64,000 nt of DNA, from contig NZ_CP012333.1 of the NCBI RefSeq assembly GCF_001263205.1, positions 496,001 to 560,000 of the forward strand, written 5' to 3'. Made by a program: the position numbers and the translations under genes. Shown here piece by piece: positions 33,558 to 42,440 of the stretch (position 1 is its first letter; each line of letters begins with the position of its first letter). Under the pieces are notes generated by a model. The model saw only the letters and a program-made list of their open reading frames with translations. It was not told the DNA's origin and did not search any database. The stretch is from Labilithrix luteola. Lineage in GTDB: Bacteria; Myxococcota_A; Polyangia; Polyangiales; Polyangiaceae.

Positions 33558-33577
33558 TGACGTCGTAAGCGACGTCA
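33558..33577. promoter_or_regulatory. 8-bp hairpin between ribosome site and start of the 33581 gene
   Basis: TGACGTCG (33558-33565) and CGACGTCA (33570-33577) pair perfectly around TAAG, just three bases before the ATG at 33581. The only AGGAAGGAAG ribosome site is upstream of the hairpin (33541-33550). Folding would bring that site to about ten bases from the start. It could instead be a DNA-binding palindrome. Confidence 0.45.
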
Positions 33578-33580
33578 CCG

Positions 33581-34576
33581 ATGACCCGCGCCTCCCTCTT
33601 CGCCCTTCTCGTCGCAACCGCGGCTCCCCTCGCCTGCACGTCGGGCACGATGACGACGACCACCGCTGACGGCGGCTCCAACGCCGGCACCGGGCAGAGT
33701 GGAGACGGCGCGTCGGAGGATCCCGGTACCACCGACGGAGATCCGACCGACCCGGCCAGCGATGGTGAGCAGCCGTCCGAGGAGACGAAGAAGGAGACGA
33801 AGGTCGGCACCATCACCCTCACCAGCACGGCCTACACGATCGGGACGACGACCGTGGAGCAGGGCATGGCGACCGGCACGTTCTACCGCGTCCCCCCGGT
33901 CAAGGGCACATCGAGCGGCGGCGGGTGCTCGACCCAAACGATCGGTACGTGCGAAGTCACCGAATGCACGATGGCCACGGCCACCAGCGACGGCGGCACC
34001 GTCGCCATCGACTACACCGACGCGGGTAGGGTCACGATCACCGGCGTCGACGTGAACGACGGCTCCATGACGCTCACGCCGGGCGGCTATGGTTATCAGA
34101 CGGTGAGTGGCTCGGTCGCCCTCTTCTCCGCCGGCGCCACCATCCACATGAGTGCGCCGGGCAATCCGAATGGAGCGCCGGCCTGGGGCAGCACGATGAC
34201 GGCTCCGGGCTCGGTCAACGTCACGAAGCCGCTCTTCGATGCGCAGTCGTCCGTGGCCGCGAGCGCGAACGCCGATCTCGCGGTGTCGTGGACCGGCGGC
34301 GCTGGCGGCAACGTCCTCGTCTCGGTCGCCTCGGCGATTCAAGGGAAGAGTTCACAGACGCGCTGCGTATTCCCCGCCGCGTCCGGCAAGGGCTCGGTCC
34401 CGAAAGCGGCACTCGGGAGCGCGGCGAGCGTGGGCGGCCAGACGACCCTCATGGTCATGTCCGAAAGCCGCGACGTCCAGTCGATCGATGGCTGGAACAT
34501 CACACTCTCGCTCCAAAGCTACGGTGTTCGCCCGCAGGGCGGCGGACTCGCGCTCGGCATCTTGAAACTCCAGTAA
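33581..34576 (+). CDS. Lipoprotein of unknown function
   Basis: This 331-residue lipoprotein has the signal MTRASLFALLVATAAPLACT (lipobox Cys19), a Thr/Gly/Asp/Ser-rich linker to about residue 75 (SEETKKETKVGT) and a body of short beta-strands rich in Thr, Gly and Ser (GTFYRVPPVKGTSSG, GYGYQTVSGSVALFSAG and GGQTTLMVMSESRDVQS). No domain is recognised; a beta-sandwich carbohydrate- or protein-binding fold is possible. The start is fixed by the lipoprotein signal. A stem-loop lies between the ribosome site and the start. Confidence 0.75.
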   Translation: MTRASLFALLVATAAPLACTSGTMTTTTADGGSNAGTGQSGDGASEDPGTTDGDPTDPASDGEQPSEETKKETKVGTITLTSTAYTIGTTTVEQGMATGTFYRVPPVKGTSSGGGCSTQTIGTCEVTECTMATATSDGGTVAIDYTDAGRVTITGVDVNDGSMTLTPGGYGYQTVSGSVALFSAGATIHMSAPGNPNGAPAWGSTMTAPGSVNVTKPLFDAQSSVAASANADLAVSWTGGAGGNVLVSVASAIQGKSSQTRCVFPAASGKGSVPKAALGSAASVGGQTTLMVMSESRDVQSIDGWNITLSLQSYGVRPQGGGLALGILKLQ

Positions 34577-34650
34577 AGCGCGCCCGAACGCGCTCACCAA
34601 AGACCCGACACGAACGCCTGCGTGCGCAGGCCAATGGGGAAATCCGTCCA

Positions 34651-35313
34651 ATGAAGACCATCGCATCGGCCATGTTGTTGCTCGCTCTGCCGCTCGTCGG
34701 CTGCGCATCCATTCCTCAACCCGTCGCCACGCCCACCGGCGAGCCGCTCAGCGTGCGCGAGCACACGGAGACCGGCTACGTCACCGAAAAGGTCAAGGTC
34801 GGCGAAGTGGAGCACAAAGGCACCAACGGTCAGACGTATGGCAAGAGCGAGGTCTATCAGAATCAGACTCGCTCCTTCCAATATCAAGTTTGGGGCGGAT
34901 ATCAGGGCGACGTCAAAGTCTCGGACGACGACTTTTACCGAATTTCGAATGACCAGAAGGCGATTCAAGAGGTCCAGGACAAGCGCGAAAGCGGCGTGGT
35001 CCTGAATCGTGTCGGCTTGGGTTTGCTTGCACTCGGTGCAGCGGGCGTGGTCGGCGGATATGCCATCAACTCGAGCTGGGAGCCCGATCCCAACAATCCG
35101 GGCGCCACGGCTCCGAAGACCGGCATGTACATTCTCACGGGAGGCCTCATCACGGCTGCCGTCGGCGGCATCCTCACGTGGGTCGGCATCTCGAAGGCGC
35201 ACAGCGAGCACCCGCTCACGCAGGACCGCGCTCAGGCGGCGGCCGCCAACTACAACCGCTCGCTCGGCGCCGGTCCCGCCGTCACCACCACGACGGGATT
35301 CGCACTTCCCTGA
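34651..35313 (+). CDS. Lipoprotein with two C-terminal membrane segments
   Basis: This 220-residue protein has the signal MKTIASAMLLLALPLVGC with the lipobox Cys18. The N-terminal domain (about 20-110) has charged strand-rich sequence with SVREHTETGYVTEKVKVGEV and RSFQYQVWGGYQGDVKV. Two hydrophobic segments follow (about 125-145, VGLGLLALGAAGVVGGYAI; about 165-185, YILTGGLITAAVGGILTWVG). The layout resembles many short myxobacterial envelope proteins of unknown function. A GGGGAAA site about ten bases upstream supports the ATG at 34651. Confidence 0.75.
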   Translation: MKTIASAMLLLALPLVGCASIPQPVATPTGEPLSVREHTETGYVTEKVKVGEVEHKGTNGQTYGKSEVYQNQTRSFQYQVWGGYQGDVKVSDDDFYRISNDQKAIQEVQDKRESGVVLNRVGLGLLALGAAGVVGGYAINSSWEPDPNNPGATAPKTGMYILTGGLITAAVGGILTWVGISKAHSEHPLTQDRAQAAAANYNRSLGAGPAVTTTTGFALP

Positions 35314-35351
35314 CCACACACATCGACGTCAGAGCGACGAGCGCGGCCGTG

Positions 35352-36872
35352 TCACGATGCGGACGCGCTTTCGCGTTCATAGCCCGCGTCACGTGAGCGC
35401 CGTTCCGCACGGGCTTCGCGACAGAGCCGCTTCAGAAAGCGTGACGACAGAACGCCATGCGAGTCGACCTTCGATTTGATTGCGAGGAGCGCTTCGATGG
35501 CGTCACGGTGCATGCACGCGAAGAGGTCGGCATGACCGTGGAGGTGCTTCGTGAGCAGCGTCTTGACGCCCAGCTCTTCGAAGGAGCAGCGAGCGACGGT
35601 GCCGAGGAAGTCTCGACCACGACGTTCGAGCGCGCTTCCTCGTGGAACGCTCATGCTCGCCGTGAAGAGGAAACCGCCGCCGTCCAGCCCGAAGGTGCCG
35701 TGAAGGGGCCATCGGCACACGGGAAGCTTCACCATGTCCTGCTGCTCGATGCGAGAGACGAGCTCGGGATGACGCTCGAGACGGTCGAAGTACGAATCGA
35801 GGAATCGTCGCACGACCGGACGAGGAATCACGAAGGTCTGGTGAACCACGGGCAAGCGGGGATTCACGCCGATGGCAGCGAGCGCGCGTGCGCCCAGGCC
35901 CTGTCCCGTCAAGAGGGCATAGGAGCGTCCATAGCTACGTTGGAAGAACGCATGACCATGGACGGACGCTCGGAATCGCTGGCCTTCGCGTAGGACGTGT
36001 GGCGAGAGCCACTGCACGACGGCAGGGACCCGATTCGCGAGAGCCTGGAGATAGATGTTCTTCTTCGTCGAATCGTCCGCAAGCGGAAGTGCGGGGAGAC
36101 GCGCCGCGTCCTTCGCGTCGACGAGGCGCGAATCGAAGAGAACGACCTTCCCGCGAAGACCGTAGAAATAGAGTCCTGCGCCGCGCTGGCCAGGCCGCTC
36201 GGCGACCGTCTCGAGTTGCGTCAGCCCGAGATCGTCGGGAAAGGCGCGACACCTCGCAACCGCGACTTCGTCGAATCGATCCGGCCCGACGGGGAAGAGT
36301 CGCAATTCGATATCGAGGACGATGCCCAGCGCTCCGAAGGATCCCGGCACGAGCCTGAAGAGCTCGCCGGCAATACCGCTCGCCGAGCGATGACAATCGT
36401 GGATGCGCCCGTCGACCGTGAGAACGGAGAAGCGACGAACGTGGTCGCAGAAGAATCCGAAGGAGTCGTGTGTGCACGCCGCAAGGGCGCCCGCGAGGGT
36501 GATGAGATCGCTCGTCGGAGGATGATGCGGTGAAAAGCCTGATACCGAGAGCGCGAGCCCCTCGAACGTCGTGCTGCCGGAGGCGCGTACCCAGCGCCTG
36601 CCTTGCTCGTCGTCTTCGAGCACCACCACGTCGGCGCCGAGGCCGGTCGTGTCGATGGCCTCTCCGTTCTCGTCCGGAAAGAAGTGGTCGCCGAACGAGT
36701 GGCGCCCGCCCACGAGCGAAAAGGTTCGGCCCGAAGCGCTCGAAGCTCCCTCGAGCAGCGCCCGAAGCTCGTCGATGTTTCGTGGACGATGGACGCGCGC
36801 GACCGTCTCGTCGAGTCCCCCCATCGCGCGTAGCTCCTCGATCCTGGGTCCACTCGACTGCGGTACCGCCAT
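35352..36872 (-). CDS. FAD-binding oxidoreductase (FAD_binding_4 type)
   Basis: This 506-residue protein has a PCMH-type FAD domain. The N-terminal half shows SLVGGRHSFGDHFFPDENGE (residues about 51-70, with the His of the FAD site), SDLITLAGALAACTHDSFG and VPGSFGALGIVLDIELRLFP. The C-terminal half holds a substrate domain (VNPRLPVVHQTFVIPRPVV and CRWPLHGTFGLDGGG). It would oxidise an alcohol or sugar, as in alditol oxidases, L-gulonolactone oxidases or DprE1-like enzymes; the substrate cannot be read from the sequence. It is divergent from the phospholipase-like gene with only 46 bases between. Confidence 0.87.
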   Translation of the reverse strand: MAVPQSSGPRIEELRAMGGLDETVARVHRPRNIDELRALLEGASSASGRTFSLVGGRHSFGDHFFPDENGEAIDTTGLGADVVVLEDDEQGRRWVRASGSTTFEGLALSVSGFSPHHPPTSDLITLAGALAACTHDSFGFFCDHVRRFSVLTVDGRIHDCHRSASGIAGELFRLVPGSFGALGIVLDIELRLFPVGPDRFDEVAVARCRAFPDDLGLTQLETVAERPGQRGAGLYFYGLRGKVVLFDSRLVDAKDAARLPALPLADDSTKKNIYLQALANRVPAVVQWLSPHVLREGQRFRASVHGHAFFQRSYGRSYALLTGQGLGARALAAIGVNPRLPVVHQTFVIPRPVVRRFLDSYFDRLERHPELVSRIEQQDMVKLPVCRWPLHGTFGLDGGGFLFTASMSVPRGSALERRGRDFLGTVARCSFEELGVKTLLTKHLHGHADLFACMHRDAIEALLAIKSKVDSHGVLSSRFLKRLCREARAERRSRDAGYERESASAS

Positions 36873-36918
36873 TCGTCACACGCAGTTAGCATGCGCGCGT
36901 CGGCGCGGTGAGCCGTCG

Positions 36919-37905
36919 ATGCCGGTCAGTGGCGGTCGGTGGGTGGTTGCTTCGCTGCGCACCTTCGCCGACGATGCCGGGCACATGCCTGCCGAGTGGA
37001 TTCACCTGACGAGCTTGGCCGAGGGCGCGGCCGTTTCGAAGCTGCCGGTCGAGGCTCGGCGGATTCTCGCCCGCGCGTCCCACGCCGCGAGGCTCGGGGT
37101 GCTGTTCGTCGACCTGCCCTACTTCGCGTCGTTCGAGCAAGAGCTCGTGAGGTACGTCCTGCACCTCGCGCCGCAGGGAAATCCGTGGGGCGATCGCACG
37201 CACGCCGACGCCGTCGGGATTCTCGTCGCCGTCGTGCGCCGCGCTGCAGCGACGCCCGTCTGGCTCGAGCGCGACGAGAATCGCGCCTTCGCCCTCGGGC
37301 TCGCGTCGCATCTGGCCATCGACCGCGCGGTTCATCCGCTCGTGAACTGGCTCGCCGAACGTGACGTTGCCGAAGGACGTAGCAAAGGCAACCACGCCGC
37401 CGCGCATCGCGAGGTCGAGAAGTTCCAGAGCATCTGTTTCCACGAAACCTATTTCGGTTCGGACATGCTCGGAACGCGCGCGATGAGCGCCCACCTCGGC
37501 GTTCGCGGCATGGATCGCCTCGAACGAAGTGCCCCCGCCGCCATGGGCGTCGCCGCCATGCGCGACGCACTCGGAAGCGCCCCTTCCCTCACCGACCTCG
37601 CCCGCTGGGGGCGCAGCTTCGGGCGATACACACGAATCCTCGCGAGCCCTCTCGGAAAGACGATCGCCCCGCCGGCGGTGAAGGATCCCGCGCGTCCACG
37701 CTATCTCCACGGACGCTGGGGTACATTCTCGAGCATCCTCGAAGAAGCCATCCATGCCAGCGTGCCGATGCTCGAGACGGTATGGTCGATGCTCGAAGGG
37801 GCACCGCGTGAGCTCACCACCGAGGAGGTGTCGGCCACGCTGTCCCGCGTCTTCGGACCGGGAACCATCGATCCGCCCGGCGCGACGTTCCGACTGCCGG
37901 GCTAG
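36919..37905 (+). CDS. Zinc-dependent phospholipase C-like protein
   Basis: This protein of about 328 residues is of the zinc-dependent phospholipase C/S1-P1 nuclease-like type. It has spaced His/Asp metal ligands in LPYFASFEQELVRYVLH, FALGLASHLAIDRAVHPLVNW (about 116-136) and NHAAAHREVEKFQSICFHETYF (about 155-176). There is no signal peptide in the chosen start, so its location is uncertain. Hydrolysis of a phosphoester or phospholipid is inferred from the His pattern. ATG at 36919 is the first supported start; ATG at 36986 (MPAEWIHLTS) is also possible and would remove the leader. Confidence 0.75.
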   Translation: MPVSGGRWVVASLRTFADDAGHMPAEWIHLTSLAEGAAVSKLPVEARRILARASHAARLGVLFVDLPYFASFEQELVRYVLHLAPQGNPWGDRTHADAVGILVAVVRRAAATPVWLERDENRAFALGLASHLAIDRAVHPLVNWLAERDVAEGRSKGNHAAAHREVEKFQSICFHETYFGSDMLGTRAMSAHLGVRGMDRLERSAPAAMGVAAMRDALGSAPSLTDLARWGRSFGRYTRILASPLGKTIAPPAVKDPARPRYLHGRWGTFSSILEEAIHASVPMLETVWSMLEGAPRELTTEEVSATLSRVFGPGTIDPPGATFRLPG

Positions 37906-37997
37906 GCGAATCTCGCTGGCGCAACAGACATGACCTCGGAGGTAATCGCAGGCCTCCGGCCTGGCGCTTACGGTGGTCTTCGAAAGGAGACGACACC

Positions 37998-38849
37998 ATG
38001 CCCTTCTTCGAAGCAAACGACGGAACGCGACTCTTCTACCGAGACTGGGGACGCGAGAATCGGACGAAGCGCCCCATCCTGTTTCTCTCGAGCTGGTCGC
38101 TCAGCTCCGTGATGTGGCAGTATCAGATGGTCGAGCTCGAACGGCAGGGCCACCGGTGCATCGCGCTCGACCGACGCGGTCATGGCCGCTCGGACGAACC
38201 CGACGACGGCTACGACTTCGACACGCTGGCCGACGACGTGGCGCGCCTCGTGGAGAAGCTCGACCTTCGCGATCTCGTGATCGTCGGGCATTCGATGGGC
38301 TCCGGGGAGGCTGTCCGCTACTTCGGACGCCATGGTCGGGGCCGCGTGGCCGGCCTGGCGCTCGTCGGAACGATCCTTCCTTTCCTGCGCAAGACCGACG
38401 ACAACCCGGAAGGTGTCGACGTGCAGTTCTTCGAGGCGACGCGCGCTCGCTGGCGCGAAGACTTCACGCGCTGGATGGACGACAGTACGGACGCCTACGT
38501 GGGCAAAGGCCTCCCCGGCAGCGCGATCTCCGAGGGCCTCGTGGAATGGACGAAGGCCGATATGCTCTCGACGTCCGTACGCACGCTCATCGCGTGCAAC
38601 ATGGCGGTCTCCGACACCGACTTCCGTGAGGAGATGCGCGCCATCGACGTGCCCACGATCTTCATCCACGGCACCCATGACGCGTCGATCTCGCTAGCTC
38701 TCGGCCCGAAGCGCGCCGCGCAGCTCGTGCCGAACAGTCGCCTCGAAGTCTACGAGAACGCCCCGCACGGCCTCTACATGACCCATCGCGAGCGCCTGAA
38801 TCGCGACCTCCTTGCCTTCGTCGCGGAGTGCGGAGGTAAAGTCAGGTGA
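37998..38849 (+). CDS. Alpha/beta-fold hydrolase
   Basis: This 283-residue hydrolase has the alpha/beta fold and a complete catalytic set: nucleophile Ser99 in VIVGHSMGSGEA, an acid in FIHGTHDASISLAL (about 218-231) and a His in YENAPHGLYMTHRER. The oxyanion and lid regions look normal (FLSSWSLSSVMWQYQMVELE then LDRRGHGRSDEPDDGYDF). It is close to the chloroperoxidase/non-heme haloperoxidase group. It would cleave an ester, lactone or amide; the substrate is unknown. A GGAG site is present. The next gene (an XRE regulator) starts within its stop, so the two are coupled. Confidence 0.9.
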   Translation: MPFFEANDGTRLFYRDWGRENRTKRPILFLSSWSLSSVMWQYQMVELERQGHRCIALDRRGHGRSDEPDDGYDFDTLADDVARLVEKLDLRDLVIVGHSMGSGEAVRYFGRHGRGRVAGLALVGTILPFLRKTDDNPEGVDVQFFEATRARWREDFTRWMDDSTDAYVGKGLPGSAISEGLVEWTKADMLSTSVRTLIACNMAVSDTDFREEMRAIDVPTIFIHGTHDASISLALGPKRAAQLVPNSRLEVYENAPHGLYMTHRERLNRDLLAFVAECGGKVR

Positions 38850-39658
38850 TGAGCAATGCCGGGCAGACCTCGACCGTAGGCGCACTCCTACGGTCTTGGC
38901 GCAACACACGCGGAATGAGTCAGCTGTCGCTCTCGCTCGAGGCCGGCGTGTCGTCACGGCATCTGAGCTTCATCGAGAACGGCCGCTCCGCGCCGAGTCG
39001 CGAAATGGTCCTGGCCTTGGCCGAAACGCTCGACATCCCTCTTCGCGACCGTAACGAACTGCTCCAAGCCGCCGGGTATGCATCCGTGTATCGAGAAACG
39101 CCACTCGAAGCTCCTTCGATGGACCACGTGAGGGAGTCACTCCGCAATCTACTCCGCGCGAGTGAGCCGAATCCCACGCTGGTGGTCGATCGTCGCTACG
39201 ACGTTCGCATGGCCAACGACGCCGCCAAGAAGCTTCTGGCCTGCTTCTGCAAGGACGTCGAAGCCGCCTCGCGGCAGCCCAACCTCGTTCGCCTCCTCGT
39301 TGCGCGCGACGGCATGCGCGATGCCATCACGAACCGCGACGAGGTCATGACCTACATGGTCGACCGCATCCGGCGCGAGCTCACGAACCTACGCGAGCGC
39401 AACGCCGCGGACGACGCGATCCTCCACGAGCTCGAAGCGCTCGAGCCACGCGGTCGCCAGCGAACGGTCACGGCCCCCTCGTCGTTCGTCCTTCCGGTCA
39501 AACTGCGCAAGGGCGACGTGCGGCTCGAGCTCTTCACCACGATCACCACCCTCGGAACGCCCCTCGACATCACGCTCCAGGAGCTCCGCATCGAAACGCT
39601 CTACCCCGCCAACGCCGAGAGCCGAGCGACGATGGAACGCCTGCTCGCGTCGAACTAG
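38846..39658 (+). CDS. XRE-family regulator with MmyB-like ligand domain
   Basis: This protein of about 270 residues has an N-terminal XRE helix-turn-helix (LLRSWRNTRGMSQLSLSLEA and VSSRHLSFIENGRSAPS, 14-52) and a MmyB-like C-terminal domain (about 110-260) with PNPTLVVDRRYDVRMANDA, ARDGMRDAITNRDEV and FVLPVKLRKGDVRLELFTTI then TLGTPLDITLQELRIETLYP. MmyB proteins regulate a neighbouring enzyme gene in response to a small ligand. The GTG at 38846 has a GGAGG site nine bases upstream and overlaps the hydrolase stop; ATG at 38849 is a possible alternative. Confidence 0.88.
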   Translation: MMSNAGQTSTVGALLRSWRNTRGMSQLSLSLEAGVSSRHLSFIENGRSAPSREMVLALAETLDIPLRDRNELLQAAGYASVYRETPLEAPSMDHVRESLRNLLRASEPNPTLVVDRRYDVRMANDAAKKLLACFCKDVEAASRQPNLVRLLVARDGMRDAITNRDEVMTYMVDRIRRELTNLRERNAADDAILHELEALEPRGRQRTVTAPSSFVLPVKLRKGDVRLELFTTITTLGTPLDITLQELRIETLYPANAESRATMERLLASN

Positions 39659-39758
39659 GAAGCGCGCGAAATCACGCGCAGGCGCTCAGCGCCGATCAGT
39701 ACGAGGCGATGCGGAGCATGGCTTGCTCGACCGTGCAAGAACGGCGGACGGGAGAGCC

Positions 39759-40658
39759 ATGCGAACGACAACGATTGGAAAGCAGCGAACGCTGGAAGCG
39801 ATTCACGGAGCCATGAACGCGCATGACGCGAAGAAGCTCGCCTCGCTCTTCACCGAAAGCGCCGTCATCACCGACGCGGGCGTGCCCATTGTCGCCCGCG
39901 GTCGTGACTCCATCGAAGCGCGCTACCGAAGGTCGTTCGATGCCTTCTCCGACTTCACGGCCGCGCCGAGTCGGATCTTCGTCACGGGAGACGTTGCCAT
40001 CGTCGAATGGTCTTGGAGAGGCACGCACACGGGGGACCTCGGCCCAGCGAAGGCCACGCACGAACCGACCGGCGCGGCAGCGGTCGACGTGCTCTGGTTC
40101 GCGGCCGACGGCCGGGTCGAAGTGCTCCATTCGTACTGCGACTGGAACACGGTCTTGGCACACGTCGGTGCGTCGCCCGCGCGGGTTCGTCCCATTCCCG
40201 ATCTGGCAACACGTCCCCTGATCGTGACGAACGGAGGCGAAGCAGAGCCGCAAAATCTCGCCATGGCTCGCACGATGCTCGGTGCCTGGGAAAAGAAGAG
40301 CGTCTCCGACTTCGTCCAGCACCTCGCCGACGACGAGACCTGGGACGACCTCACGCAAGCCGAGACCATTCGAGGAAAGCCGGCCTCGAAGCAGCTCTTT
40401 GCCGACTGGATCAAGGCGTTTCCCGACGCCAAGACCGATACGATGAACGCGTGGGCCATCGGCGACTTCGTGATTGTCGAGGGCACGTTCAGCGGCACGC
40501 ACCAGGGAGCCTTTGCCGGAATTCCTCCGACCAAGAAATCGCTCCACGTGCACGGCATCGACATCTTGCAATTCGACGACGGCAAGATCGTCAAAGGCTG
40601 GAGCTACACCAACGGTCTCGAAGCAGCGACGCAGCTCGGCCTCGTTCCGCCGAGGTGA
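39759..40658 (+). CDS. Two-domain SnoaL/NTF2-like protein
   Basis: This 299-residue soluble protein has two tandem NTF2/SnoaL-like domains. Domain 1 (about 5-125) shows AIHGAMNAHDAKKLASLFTE, RDSIEARYRRSFDAFSDF and VEWSWRGTHTG. Domain 2 (about 160-290) shows MLGAWEKKSVSDFVQHLAD, FADWIKAFPDAKTDTMNAWA and VEGTFSGTHQGAFAG. Such domains bind or convert small hydrophobic molecules (ester cyclases, aldol or ketosteroid isomerases); which one applies here is not clear. The ATG at 39759 has a GGAGAG site. It converges with the spermidine-synthase-like gene. Confidence 0.82.
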   Translation: MRTTTIGKQRTLEAIHGAMNAHDAKKLASLFTESAVITDAGVPIVARGRDSIEARYRRSFDAFSDFTAAPSRIFVTGDVAIVEWSWRGTHTGDLGPAKATHEPTGAAAVDVLWFAADGRVEVLHSYCDWNTVLAHVGASPARVRPIPDLATRPLIVTNGGEAEPQNLAMARTMLGAWEKKSVSDFVQHLADDETWDDLTQAETIRGKPASKQLFADWIKAFPDAKTDTMNAWAIGDFVIVEGTFSGTHQGAFAGIPPTKKSLHVHGIDILQFDDGKIVKGWSYTNGLEAATQLGLVPPR

Positions 40659-40677
40659 AATCGGGGCCAAATCGCAG

Positions 40678-42216
40678 TCACTCGCGCTCGGGCCAGCGCA
40701 GGGGTTCACGCCATTCGACGATCATGTTGTCGTCGGTGATGACGGTGGCCTGCTTGCTCGTGCGCTCCAGAATCGAGGAGCGGTACTCCATGTCGTTGAA
40801 GCCGAGCAGATCCTCGTAGATGTGCTGGTGGTCGGGCCGAGTCATGTCGAGAATCGGGTGGCCCTCGATACGCATCGTCTCGAGCAGCCACTTCCAGCGC
40901 TGACGGTCGAAGTTGAACGGCTCGTCGCTCACGGCCACGAAGTTCGTGATTCGCATGAGGTGCGGGAATGCCTTGGCCGCCGTCAGTTGGACGTCGTAGG
41001 AGTTCGTGGTGTTGAAGTACAGCACGCCGCGCGGCTGGAGATGCGTGCGCGCGATGTCGAGGAATTCGGTCGACAGGATATTGGTCGAGTGACCACGCCA
41101 GTGCAGCGTCGTGTTCATGACGATGACATCGAACTTCCGCCCAGGGTGCCGGAGAAACCAGCGCCGGCCGTCGTCGAAGACGACATCGACCTTGGGATTG
41201 GTCAATAGACTCGCCGTATCGGGATGACGCGAGACCACCTGCGCATAGCCAGGATTTATCTCGACAATCGTGAAGTGCTCCACGCCCGGGAGGTTCGCGA
41301 CCACCTGCGCCCAGGAGCCGGAAGCCAAACCGATCATCAACACCTCGCGCGGCGCCGGATGGAGCGCACCGACCACGTAGGCGCGGAGGATTCCGTTCTT
41401 GTCGTTGGCGTCGAGCCACGTGTTCACGACGCCGTCGTACGCACCGCCGCCGTACACCGTGCCGTCTTGGGCCACCGTGATGACGCCGCTCTTGTTCTCG
41501 ACGACTTGTGCGAATCGCTGCGTGCCGTCGAAATCCCATTTGTAGAGCAGTCGCTCGTAGAGCCGATCGTAGAACTTCGGAAGCACCAAGAGCGTGATCG
41601 CCGTGAACGCGCCGAGGGCCCCGTACGAGATGGCCGAGATCCGCCGCGACGGGGAGCTCATCGCCACGATGACGGCCGACAAGCCGAAGCCCGCAACGAC
41701 CAGCACCTGGGTGATCGCCACGGTCGACAGATGATCCATCAAGACGAAGCCCGTCACGAGACTTCCGGCCGTGGACCCTACGATGTTCGCGAAGTACACG
41801 TACGACAGCCGCGTTCCCGCACGTTCGTCCGGCGCGATTCCGAAGTGACTGACGAGGGGCAGCACCGAGCCGAGAAACGCCGCCGCGAGGGCAATGACCA
41901 CGAGCCCGAATCGGAAGTCGGTGAAGTGCGCCGACCACGCCAGGGACGGAGCCACGAGCCCCGCCATCACGTTCGCCACGGCAACGAACGCCGCAAGCCA
42001 TCGGAGATGCCGGGCATCGGCACCTTCGTTCTTGCAGAGCGATGCACTCGCGCGCGCTCCGATGGCGAGACCGAACAGGTACGCGGCGAGCAACAAACCG
42101 AAGGTCGAGGCGATGCCGCGCGTCATGAACGAGAGAACGCGGTACCAAACGATCTCGTAGGAGAGCGCGACGAAGCCCGAGAAGGCCGCGACGAGCATGG
42201 CGAGTCGGAGCTTCAT
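40678..42216 (-). CDS. Membrane-fused spermidine synthase-like methyltransferase
   Basis: This 512-residue protein has about seven membrane segments in the N-terminal half (residues 1-220, GFVALSYEIVWYRVLSFMTR, FGLLLAAYLFGLAIGA and FLGSVLPLVSHFGIAPDERAG) and a spermidine-synthase-like SAM-binding domain in the C-terminal half (about 285-500, VLMIGLASGSWAQVVANLPG, VEHFTIVEINPGYAQVV and KVDVVFDDGRRWFLRHP). This combination is common in bacteria, often annotated as fused MFS/spermidine synthase. Whether it makes polyamines is unclear. It is divergent from the LytS-type kinase gene. Confidence 0.86.
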   Translation of the reverse strand: MKLRLAMLVAAFSGFVALSYEIVWYRVLSFMTRGIASTFGLLLAAYLFGLAIGARASASLCKNEGADARHLRWLAAFVAVANVMAGLVAPSLAWSAHFTDFRFGLVVIALAAAFLGSVLPLVSHFGIAPDERAGTRLSYVYFANIVGSTAGSLVTGFVLMDHLSTVAITQVLVVAGFGLSAVIVAMSSPSRRISAISYGALGAFTAITLLVLPKFYDRLYERLLYKWDFDGTQRFAQVVENKSGVITVAQDGTVYGGGAYDGVVNTWLDANDKNGILRAYVVGALHPAPREVLMIGLASGSWAQVVANLPGVEHFTIVEINPGYAQVVSRHPDTASLLTNPKVDVVFDDGRRWFLRHPGRKFDVIVMNTTLHWRGHSTNILSTEFLDIARTHLQPRGVLYFNTTNSYDVQLTAAKAFPHLMRITNFVAVSDEPFNFDRQRWKWLLETMRIEGHPILDMTRPDHQHIYEDLLGFNDMEYRSSILERTSKQATVITDDNMIVEWREPLRWPERE

Positions 42217-42440
42217 GGGGCACGATCGGGCATACCCGAACGCAGGGAGCTCCGCACGTGAAACCCTCGTGACCGAAGCCCCTCGATTCCGACGAAGCGT
42301 CTACCGCCGTCGACGAGCAGTCCCCTGCGAGCGCCAGGCCGACGACGCCCGTTCAGGACCGTTTCCATTCGTGAAGGGCGGCCTTGAAGGGCCTGCTCCA
42401 GCGCTTGGAGGAGCGCGCCGACGCCGCTAGTTTCCGGGAT

